A program made the position numbers and the translations under genes. The notes below the pieces were generated by a model. The model was not told where the DNA came from and did no database searches. It saw only the letters and a program-made list of their open reading frames with translations. From contig CAJTVE010000004.1 of NCBI GenBank assembly GCA_910579655.1, forward strand, positions 1 to 64,000: a stretch of 64,000 nt of DNA. The letters run 5' to 3'. Below, one piece after another: positions 36,080 through 43,179 of the stretch. The stretch is from an uncultured Allobaculum sp. (GTDB taxonomy: Bacteria > Bacillota_I > Bacilli_A > Erysipelotrichales > Erysipelotrichaceae). How positions within the stretch are numbered: the stretch's first letter is position 1; each line of letters opens with the position of its first letter.

Positions 36080-36343
36080 ATGGCTACATCTATGGTAAAT
36101 ATCCGTATGGATTCTAAAGTAAAGGCGGATATGGAAGCTGTCTGCAAAGAGCTTGGGATGAACATGACCACTGCCTTTACTATCTTTGCAGTTAAGATGG
36201 GCCGCGAGCATCGCATCCCATTTGAAGTATCCGTTGATCCATTTTACAGCAGAGAGAATATGGCCCATTTAAAGCGATCTATTTCTGCTCTTAACGAGGG
36301 CCGCGGCGTAGCTCACGATCTCGTGGATACTGGTGATGAATAA
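36080..36343 (+). CDS. RelB/DinJ-family antitoxin
   Basis: 87 residues. The ATG at 36080 is used because AAAGGAGG ends at 36071; the ATG at 36074 is too close. The N-terminal ribbon-helix-helix (VNIRMDSKVKADMEAVCKELGMNMTTAFTIF) binds operator DNA, and the C-terminal part (FYSRENMAHLKRSISALNEG) should wrap the toxin. It overlaps the toxin start by 8 nt. The pairing of a DinJ/RelB-type antitoxin with a YoeB-type toxin is a known mix. Confidence 0.9.
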   Translation: MATSMVNIRMDSKVKADMEAVCKELGMNMTTAFTIFAVKMGREHRIPFEVSVDPFYSRENMAHLKRSISALNEGRGVAHDLVDTGDE

Positions 36344-36602
36344 AGTCTGGTCGCCGGAAGCTTGGGATGATTATGTCTGGTGGCAAAGCCAGGATAGAAA
36401 GATCTTGAAGCGAATCAACCTATTGATCAAGGACATTGAACGGAATGGCGCGAATACCGGGATAGGCAAACCGGAAGCTCTGCGAAACAATTTATCAGGT
36501 TGTTGGTCACGCCGTATAGATCAGCAAAACAGGCTGGTTTATCGCATCGTCTGCAACGACTTGGAAATTGTGTCATGCCGAACCCATTATGGAGATCATT
36601 GA
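36336..36602 (+). CDS. yoeB: YoeB/Txe-family mRNA-interferase toxin
   Basis: 88 residues from the ATG at 36336. Family pattern: WSPEAWDDYVWWQSQD, RINLLIKDIERNG, GIGKPEALRNNLSGCWSRRI, NRLVYRIV and CRTHYGDH. Catalytic Glu (KPEAL), Arg (SRRI/NRLVY) and His-Tyr (THY) are present, so it should be an active ribosome-dependent RNase. The module lies between the two 234-bp repeats. Confidence 0.93.
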   Translation: MNKVWSPEAWDDYVWWQSQDRKILKRINLLIKDIERNGANTGIGKPEALRNNLSGCWSRRIDQQNRLVYRIVCNDLEIVSCRTHYGDH

Positions 36603-36610
36603 CTATTTCT

Positions 36611-36844
36611 CTTATAAAAGTCGAGCAGAGTGAGATGATTATTCTTTGATGCTTGAACGTATAGACGATTCAATAGTAATGTAAAGCCAAGGAAATCAAG
36701 CAGAAGGTTTCCTTGATAGAAAGCGTTAATTTCCTTTCTTTTTTCTCTCTCTTAATCATTATTACAATTTCTCTCAAAACAAAAGCCCGGAAGATCCGGG
36801 CTTTTGTTTTGGATGAATGGCGATCCACAATTCACTCATAGGGG
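36611..36844 (+). repeat. 234-bp direct repeat, copy B
   Basis: Same boundaries as copy A. Differences include a shorter T-run in the linker and a changed terminator loop and stem end (CCGGA-AGA-TCCGG), which keep pairing intact. Downstream sequence is unrelated to that after copy A. Confidence 0.92.
36681..36810 (+). ncRNA. structured small RNA element, copy B
   Basis: Hairpin AAGGAAA/TTTCCTT at 36689-36714 with loop TCAAGCAGAAGG, CU-rich linker, then a 12-bp terminator CAAAAGCCCGGA (36780-36791) / TCCGGGCTTTTG (36795-36806). Candidate promoter TTGATG, 17 nt, TTCAAT. Confidence 0.7.
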
Positions 36845-37084
36845 CATCGGTACAATGGTCTGCTGCAGACAGGAAATCCAAGGTGTGTTTCATAATCTTT
36901 TTTTCTATCGTGGTTATCCGCTTGCAGCATAAACAATCAAGAGCAAACGATAAGACAGAAAATTGTCGCAAAATATTGAATAAATCGATATAAAAAATAT
37001 CAGATTGCAATGTTTGTATAATAGAAACAGGCAAGAAGAGTTGCTGGTGACTTGTAGAGTTTTTAAATAAGCAGAGGTAATCGT

Positions 37085-38500
37085 ATGAAAGAGCGTTCAG
37101 AAACTTTTATTCGTCTTTGTTCATTGACGATTGAAGGCATGAAAAATATTGAACAGGGGAGAATTGATTTTTATAACTTGAGTGCAATAAAAAAATGCCC
37201 GAACAGTATTGAAGGAAACAGCGTCTGGGGGATCTATGGTCAAAACGGATCAGGGAAAACTGGCGTGATTGATGCGGTTGCTTTTCTTAAAATGATGTTA
37301 TCAGGAAAAATGAACCGAACTGGCTTTTCACTTGATAGTGATCCGGGAGAATTTATCCACAAGAAAAAGAAATCTAATAAAAATACTTTTCTTTTCCTCT
37401 GTAAGACAGATAAATATATAACTCTTCTCGAGTATATGTACACATATTCTTTTGGAAAAAATGGAGCAGCTATTCTCTCAAAAGAAGAGCTTTCGGAGAC
37501 TGTATATGACAGTCAGCTGGGTAAATGGAAAAGGAAAAAGAAGCTGTTCAGTTTTAACCGGGAAGAATGGACATTGAAATTAGCCACCTCGCAAAGAGAC
37601 AACCGTTCAATTTCGAAAACGAAAGTGAGAATTCTTTCCTATACAGATATTTATAAGGTTCAATCTGCTATTTTTACAAAGGAAGCACAGGAGCTGCTGG
37701 GGCAATTACCTTTGACATCGAATTTCGAAACCGCTCTACATCTTTTAAAGTCATTCGCAGAGCGGAATCTGGTCGTTTTAAATAATCCGAGTATTGGAGA
37801 AAAAATAGGTGACCATCTTCTGCTGAACTGTCATATTGAAAATTCTTCTTTTGCGGCGCATGGATTAATACCGGTAATCAGTACTGCAAGTCGAAAAAGC
37901 ATAATTCCTTCTGCACTATGGGATCCATTTAAAATGGTTTGCGATCAAATCAATATTCCACTGAAACACATTGTTCCCAATCTGTCTTTAAAGATCACCA
38001 ATGAAGAGACAACGCTGGATGAGCAGGGAAATGAGATGAAAACTTTCGATTTGGTCACTGAACGAGAAGGATTAATTGTCCCTCTGCATTATGAATCAGA
38101 AGGAATCAAGAGAATTATTTCGATTTTGAATGCTTTGATCTTCTTCTGCTCAGATCCAAATGCCTGCGTATGGATTGATGAAATGGATGCAGGCGTTTAT
38201 GAGTATCTCCTTGGAGAGCTATTGGTTGCGCTGACAAGATCTGGTCAGGGCCAATTCGTATTTACTGCTCATAATTTGAGACCGTTAGAGCGGCTGGGGA
38301 AGGATCATATTATTTTTTCAACCGCAAATCCTCAAAACCGCTTTCTCATGCATCAGGGGATTAAGACGACGAATAACCTTCGTGATGTTTATCTTAGAGA
38401 AATCTACCTGGGCTCTGAGCAGGAAGAACGTTTAAACGATCCTCTTTCAGGCGTCATGATCGAGCATGCATTCCGAAAGGCAGCAAAAGCGAATGGCTAG
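37085..38500 (+). CDS. AAA-family ATPase (AAA_15/OLD-like), ATPase half of a putative defence pair
   Basis: A 471-residue ABC/SMC-like ATPase. Walker A is GIYGQNGSGKT (near residue 53), Walker B is CVWIDEMDAG (near 360), and a following His is in FTAHNLRP. The central insert of about 250 residues is charged. AGAGG precedes the ATG; a TATAAT lies at 37017. The adjacent gene encodes a TOPRIM protein, so the pair resembles PARIS (AriA/AriB), RloAB or class-2 OLD/Gabija-type phage-defence systems; which one cannot be decided by eye. The ATPase is intact but its partner is broken. Confidence 0.8.
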   Translation: MKERSETFIRLCSLTIEGMKNIEQGRIDFYNLSAIKKCPNSIEGNSVWGIYGQNGSGKTGVIDAVAFLKMMLSGKMNRTGFSLDSDPGEFIHKKKKSNKNTFLFLCKTDKYITLLEYMYTYSFGKNGAAILSKEELSETVYDSQLGKWKRKKKLFSFNREEWTLKLATSQRDNRSISKTKVRILSYTDIYKVQSAIFTKEAQELLGQLPLTSNFETALHLLKSFAERNLVVLNNPSIGEKIGDHLLLNCHIENSSFAAHGLIPVISTASRKSIIPSALWDPFKMVCDQINIPLKHIVPNLSLKITNEETTLDEQGNEMKTFDLVTEREGLIVPLHYESEGIKRIISILNALIFFCSDPNACVWIDEMDAGVYEYLLGELLVALTRSGQGQFVFTAHNLRPLERLGKDHIIFSTANPQNRFLMHQGIKTTNNLRDVYLREIYLGSEQEERLNDPLSGVMIEHAFRKAAKANG

Positions 38501-39281
38501 ACGAAAATCTGCAAAAAATACTTCTGTGTATCTGTGAAGGAGAAAGTGATCGTGAAGCGCTTGAGTTCCTATTAACCAGTTTGTTTGATGCTCTTAAAGT
38601 TCGTGTTCGCGTTTATGGTGGAGATATAACAACTCGTTTTGATTCAGATGAGATTAAGGCGGAACTGGGGAATTTTATTCAAACTGCTATTCAGGATCCA
38701 ACGGCACCTGCCCGACTTCGCGAAAGTGATAAAAGTGATATAGGAGAAGTTGTCTACCTTGGTGATACAGATGGATGTTTTATCTCCGATGACAAAGTTG
38801 TGCGATCAGATGTAACTTTGGACCACACCACTTACCATTCAGAAGCAATCGAAACAGACAATCCAAATGGAATCTGTGCGAGAAATAAACAAAAAAGCCG
38901 AAATATAAGCTGCTTTATTCCACTAAAAAAGTCATGAAAAAATTCCCTTTTTCTGCATATTTTTGCTCGTGTAATCTTGACCATGTGATTTCTGAAAATC
39001 CAAATGTGGAAAGCAGCCAGAAAGTTGAGAATGCAAAGGACTTTAGTGATAGCTATTTCTCTGATCCTTTTGAATTTATTTCTTTTTTGGATCGGGACTT
39101 ATTGCCAAAAGAAGTCGCTGCTTATCGATCAAGCTGGGAGTACATTCAGAAAGGAACAAATTCTCTTCATCGTCATACCCATTTGATTTGTCTTTTAATT
39201 GATCGTTATCACCTGTTAAAACCTGAAGCCCAACAGAAACTCAAAGAACTGGGATATGTTTCGGATTCGGAAAATGATTGA
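38493..39281 (+). pseudogene. TOPRIM-domain nuclease partner, two frameshifts
   Basis: The ATG at 38493 overlaps the ATPase stop and reads MARRKSAKNTSVYL before a stop. In the next frame it continues ICEGESDREALEF (TOPRIM Glu motif), and VVYLGDTDGCFI supplies the Asp-x-Asp motif. A second shift at an A-run near 38890 breaks the frame after NPNGICARNKQ; the other frame continues KKPKYKLLYSTKKV and FPFSAYFCSCNLDHVISEN to 39281. Joined, this gives about 260 residues. Open pieces at 38581-38937 and 38934-39281 could each still be translated, but not as an intact enzyme. A slipping or programmed shift is possible but less likely. Confidence 0.7.
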
Positions 39282-39405
39282 CCTGAAGAGATAATTTTCC
39301 AGAAACCTTTTACGTAATAGACATGGAATGTCAAAGAGCCTGATGGATCAAGAAGGATTTTGTGCATGACAGGCCAATAAGGCAATCGAAAAAGCCGCAA
39401 ATAAA

Positions 39406-39431
39406 AAAACGGGCGTTTACGAGCCGTTTTG
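39406..39431 (+). terminator. terminator of the ATPase/TOPRIM unit
   Basis: AAAACGG (39406-39412) pairs with CCGTTTT (39424-39430). Confidence 0.6.
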
Positions 39432-39449
39432 AAATCAGATCCTGTATTT

Positions 39450-39575
39450 TTGAATCAAGGAAACCAGACAGCAGATTTCCTTAGATTGTATTTCCTTTCT
39501 TATCTCTTTCTCTTCTCATATAATAGACGCAATAACCGACCGGGTTTCGCCACCCCGGTCGGTTATTGCGTTTTA
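39450..39575 (+). ncRNA. structured small RNA element, copy C
   Basis: Hairpin AAGGAAA (39457-39463) / TTTCCTT (39476-39482), loop CCAGACAGCAGA, linker TTTCCTTTCTTATCTC, then a very strong 16-bp terminator CGCAATAACCGACCGG (39528-39543) / CCGGTCGGTTATTGCG (39555-39570), loop with TTTCGCCA, and TTTT. Confidence 0.7.
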
Positions 39576-39814
39576 GAGAAGTGATCTTCGGTCTTTGCAA
39601 CTCATATCCAGACCTTTTCAGTTTCAATGTTTAGCTTTTTCGTTTTGCCTGGGTCCGGGATCGAGATGGATATAGCTGTCTGGCCATACCTGCCGCATGG
39701 CGGTGGCAGGGGGCTGTGGGCTTGGACAGGCCTAAAGATGTCCAGAATTTTTGTAAAGAAGTTATAAAGTTTATGAGCGTTAAAATTGGGAAGATTCAGA
39801 AAATCAGGTACAGT

Positions 39815-39906
39815 ATAGCCAAGGAAATCAAGCAGCAGGTTTCCTTAAATTTCCTTTCTTTTTTCTCTTATCATAGTAGAAACCCGGTCCCCGCCAGATC
39901 GGGTTT
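39815..39906 (+). ncRNA. structured small RNA element, copy D
   Basis: Promoter-like TTGGGA, 17 nt, TACAGT ends at 39814. Hairpin AAGGAAA (39821-39827) / TTTCCTT (39840-39846), loop TCAAGCAGCAGG, linker AATTTCCTTTC-T6-CTCTTA, terminator AAACCCGGT (39880-39888) / ATCGGGTTT (39898-39906), then TT. This copy shows the cleanest promoter-to-terminator layout, about 92 nt. Confidence 0.75.
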
Positions 39907-40418
39907 TTACGTGTTTAAAACAATCAAAGATTGCACAACTTGCTCTGGCACAACAAGGGGCATTTCAATGGAGTTCTGATCAGAAATGTTTATCGAAAAA
40001 AGCAGGGCATTCGGGGATGGCAGGAATCAGGGATCCAAAAAAGACAGCTGCAGGCGAACCGTTGACGATCTTGAATTTGCAGGATGACAAAAACAAAACG
40101 AAAACGAAATGGAGTGTTTCGGAAACAGTTTCTGAAAAATGTACGAAACTGGCATGTTTTTGGGGATGAATTTTGAAAGGAATGCTGAAAGAATTGAATT
40201 TTTCTGGACCGATAACGGGTCAGAAAAAGGGATCAAAGCCGATTTCCAGTTGCCTTAAAGAGACTTTCATATTCAGCCAGGATTGGATTCTAATGCAAAA
40301 TGCGTTTCAAGACTTCAGAAAAATTAAGATTCGACATTCTCCACAAAATTCCGCTCATAACATCGGAAGAAAAAACTCAATGTTCATACACCAATCCCAT
40401 AAAGAATGTGGTAGGATT

Positions 40419-40516
40419 AGGCCATGGAAATCAAGCAGCGGATTTCCTAAATTTCCTTTCTTTTTTCTCTTAACCATATTTTAAAAACCGGAGATCTCGC
40501 CCATCTCCGGTTTTTA
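40419..40516 (+). ncRNA. structured small RNA element, copy E
   Basis: TAGGAT (40412-40417) may be the -10. Hairpin GGAAAT (40426-40431) / ATTTCC (40442-40447), the same CU linker, terminator AAAAACCGGAGAT (40483-40495) / ATCTCCGGTTTTT (40503-40515), loop CTCGCCC. Confidence 0.72.
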
Positions 40517-40818
40517 TTTGTTCTGGATTATGGCTCTGCTGCCTTCCATGGCGAAAAACGCGAAATTGCGGCCGATTTGGTTTGTTTTCAACTTCTGATC
40601 AGACGGGATGGTCTTGAAAATGGATTTGTGCAGAAAGGATCGAATCCATTTTCTGAACACCTTTTCTGGCTTTGAGGTCGGATCAGAATCTAAAAATCCA
40701 GGTTAATTTTTAGAGCAGCCGAAAGAGACTGGGATTAAGAAGCGCCTGGCTTGTCATAAAGGCTGAATAAAAAAATCAAGCAAAATACATTTCTGCCTGA
40801 GGGCTTTCTGCTAGGATA

Positions 40819-40920
40819 AAGCCATGGAAATCAAGCAGCAGGTTTCCTCATTATAATTTCCTTTCTTTTCTCTTACTCTCATCTGATAAAAATCTGGATT
40901 TCGCCCATCCAGATTTTTAT
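40819..40920 (+). ncRNA. structured small RNA element, copy F
   Basis: TAGGAT (40812-40817) as -10. Hairpin GGAAA (40826-40830) / TTTCC (40843-40847), loop TCAAGCAGCAGG, linker AATTTCCTTTC-T4-CTCTTA, terminator AAAAATCTGGAT (40888-40899) / ATCCAGATTTTT (40906-40917), loop TTCGCCC. Confidence 0.75.
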
Positions 40921-41009
40921 TTTGTTTCGGCATGTTGTTTTCGCAAAATTTCCCTGAGGATTTAATGTTCTTTTGAGAAAAGGAATGTATATTCAAAACC
41001 GTCAGATGA

Positions 41010-41083
41010 TCCCGCTCTGACATGCAGAGTCTTTTCTGCAAAATCCCTTTCTTTTCTCTAAAGCCGATGCCCGTCGGCTTTTT
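41010..41083 (+). ncRNA. structured small RNA element, copy G (diverged)
   Basis: The 5' hairpin is different (CTCTG 41015-41019 / CAGAG 41025-41029), but the linker CCCTTTCTTTTCTCT is kept and the terminator AAAGCCGA (41060-41067) / TCGGCTTT (41074-41081), loop TGCCCG, follows at the same distance. Confidence 0.6.
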
Positions 41084-41164
41084 TTGTGGATTTCATTTTT
41101 TCGGGCGTAAAATACAAGACCAAAAAAAGCAATGTTATAGTGAGCTTGGAAAGAAGATAACGAG

Positions 41165-41268
41165 CAGGGAACCAGAAAGCGGCTGGTTCAAAGTTGAATC
41201 TTTCCATTATTTCCTCTTTTAATCTTATAGCTTTGGGAAAAGAAGAGTTGTCGCAGCTCTTCTTTTTC
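41165..41268 (+). ncRNA. structured small RNA element, copy H (diverged)
   Basis: Hairpin GAACCAG (41169-41175) / CTGGTTC (41183-41189), pyrimidine linker CTTTCCATTATTTCCTCTTT, terminator AAGAAGAGTTG/CAGCTCTTCTT (41240-41264, one wobble) and T-tail. Same architecture, little sequence identity to A-F. Confidence 0.5.
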
Positions 41269-41308
41269 TTTGCTTTTTTTTTGGCTGAGATTTCGATACT
41301 CTTAAACC

Positions 41309-42820
41309 ATGACCAAGAAGAAAAATAAAAATCAATATAAAAAAATCCCGGATGGCAAGAAGCCATCTGCTTCGAATAGAAAACCAACGCGCAAGCGCTT
41401 CAGCTCAAAAAGCAAGATTCTGGCGAGTGCCCTTGTGATTGGGCTGGTGATTGTAATTGCTTTGTGTCTTTGGCTGCCAAAAGCTTTCAGTCCAAAGCGT
41501 TCCATGACTTACCTCGATCAGATCCAGCTGTCAGATCTGAAAGAACTGCCGCAAAGCACCTTTGAAGATACGGTTCAGGTGGAAGATATGACGATTTACG
41601 GGACATCCCTGGTGTTCTATGATCGCACTTTTGAACCCATGGAAACCGATGGCTTTTTTGGCCGGAATGTGTCTTTGCGCAATATTAAAGATGGAAATAC
41701 GATTTCCTCGACTTTCAGCGGCGGGGCCGATGCAGGCATTGACTTGCAGCTGCTGCCTGAAGGAGTATATGAAGTGTATCTGTCCGATGGCTATAAGCCC
41801 AAACGCGCCTACACCGAAAGTGCGACCCTTGAAGATACGTTTGTAACCATGCGCGACAATGATAAAGTCAAAAAAGTGCAGGTCGCTTCCAGTCCTTATT
41901 ATCTGGATCGCTACAATATTCAGACGGACAAACCATATTTGTATATCGCAGTCACGGAAAGTGATCCGCTGGAGACCGTTGCGGATGTTTGCATTGATCC
42001 AAGCACCCTGGCCTGGCCCGCAGATGAGATAACCTTTGAAGATTCAATCGATGGCTTCTCCGAAACCCAGCAGGCCTGGGCTTTGGCTGAAAAGATCAAA
42101 GCCAATCTGGAAAGCACAGGACTGAAAGTCATTTATTCCCATCAGAAAGTCAAAGAAGCGACTTATGTCGGCCCCGAGAGCACAATTGAAACGGGCTATC
42201 GGGCACAGGCAAAAATTTTCTTATCCCTGAGCATGTATACGCAGGATTATACGCGTCCGTTTGTTCTGTCCAGCCCATTTACCAATGGCAGACTGGGGAA
42301 TGAAATTTCGGTCTGCCTGAATCAGAATGGGGTCGAACTGGAAAATATCTCGACCCTGACCCAGCTCAATCAGGGGAATGGGTATGATCTGTTTCAGCCG
42401 GATGAAAACTACAACTATACAAAACTGACCAATACAGCCGCAATCCGCGAATCTGGTGGTAAAGTGACCAGTGCTGGTCAGGCTGCCGGTTTTGAAGCGA
42501 ACAGCCAGTATTCACAAGCCTATGGCATGAACGGTGTTCTGTTTGGCTTTGCGTCCACCGAAAATGCCGAAAGCCGGACTTACTTTCTCGAACATATCGA
42601 TGCGATTGCCAGAGGAATCAGTGAAGGCATCCTTCAGTATGCCCATATCTCGACGCCCATTGATCTGAGCAGGCTGAGCACGCAGCAGGCTGGTTCCAGC
42701 CAGATGGCAGTCCAAGAGTCTGAAACTCCGGTAACCGAACCGGCTGAACATGCCGATCCTTCTTTGAGCGCCCCTGTAGAAGAGCCCATTCAAGAACAGC
42801 CAGCCATCGATGGCCAATAA
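41309..42820 (+). CDS. membrane-anchored amidase_3-like protein with lost zinc ligands
   Basis: 503 residues. A basic N-terminus (KKKNKNQYKK) and one TM helix (about 35-53) precede an extracellular region. From about residue 225 the sequence follows N-acetylmuramoyl-L-alanine amidase (amidase_3): CIDPSTLAW replaces IDPGHGG, GFSETQQAWALAEKIKANLESTGLKVIYS keeps the Glu and helix, RAQAKIFLSLSMY replaces RANxxxAxxFISIHAN, and GVLFGFASTENAE replaces the VLxExGFxSN segment. Both zinc His and the catalytic Glu are thus missing, so it is probably an inactive binding or regulatory protein. The C-terminal tail is Pro/Glu-rich. No clear SD. Confidence 0.72.
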   Translation: MTKKKNKNQYKKIPDGKKPSASNRKPTRKRFSSKSKILASALVIGLVIVIALCLWLPKAFSPKRSMTYLDQIQLSDLKELPQSTFEDTVQVEDMTIYGTSLVFYDRTFEPMETDGFFGRNVSLRNIKDGNTISSTFSGGADAGIDLQLLPEGVYEVYLSDGYKPKRAYTESATLEDTFVTMRDNDKVKKVQVASSPYYLDRYNIQTDKPYLYIAVTESDPLETVADVCIDPSTLAWPADEITFEDSIDGFSETQQAWALAEKIKANLESTGLKVIYSHQKVKEATYVGPESTIETGYRAQAKIFLSLSMYTQDYTRPFVLSSPFTNGRLGNEISVCLNQNGVELENISTLTQLNQGNGYDLFQPDENYNYTKLTNTAAIRESGGKVTSAGQAAGFEANSQYSQAYGMNGVLFGFASTENAESRTYFLEHIDAIARGISEGILQYAHISTPIDLSRLSTQQAGSSQMAVQESETPVTEPAEHADPSLSAPVEEPIQEQPAIDGQ

Positions 42821-43179
42821 GCCAATCAATAGAAAGACAAAAAAGCGTTGTCTTAAAATCGGAGAATCCAATGTAAACAGAAAGAACAAGCTTACAGGAA
42901 AGCCTGTTAAGCACGTCTATAAATTGAACACATAAGACTAACCGGTACAAGTTTATATACTGTACAAATTTATATAAGGAAAGAGTCCGCCAAAAAGGAC
43001 TCTGGATATTCAGATATGGAAAGGAGGGCGCGCAATTCCTTCTCCCTGCATTCCATCTGCCTTTGTCTGAGAATTTCTGTTTTTGCCAGGGTCTGCCTTT
43101 TATTGATCCGGAAAGCAGACCACCCTCTAAAAACCCAGCCCAGGCAGAAAAGAGCAGGGAATCCTTGCGCTTATTGCAA
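42821..43179 (+). promoter_or_regulatory. leader region of the ABC-F gene
   Basis: It contains two near-copies of TACAA(G/A)TTTATATA (42948-42977) and an AGAGTCC/GGACTCT hairpin (about 42983-43003). A perfect AAGGAGGG at 43021-43028 has no ATG at normal distance. The mix of hairpin and isolated SD is reminiscent of attenuated leaders of ABC-F resistance genes; no leader peptide can be fixed. Confidence 0.4.

Noticed and set aside
35445..36844. Composite transposon with A and B as IS copies
   Set aside because: The 234-bp repeats encode no transposase and their ends are not inverted repeats; no target duplication is seen.
36774..37034. 86-codon minus-strand frame crossing repeat B
   Set aside because: No SD, its C-terminal part lies in the sRNA terminator sequence, and no family is recognised.
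39716..39979. 87-codon frame across sRNA copy D
   Set aside because: It reads straight through the promoter, hairpin and terminator of the RNA element and has no SD.
40173..40484. 103-codon frame inside the sRNA array
   Set aside because: It runs through the copy E hairpin and linker. It has an AAAGGA-like site but no protein-like composition, and it does not continue in other copies.
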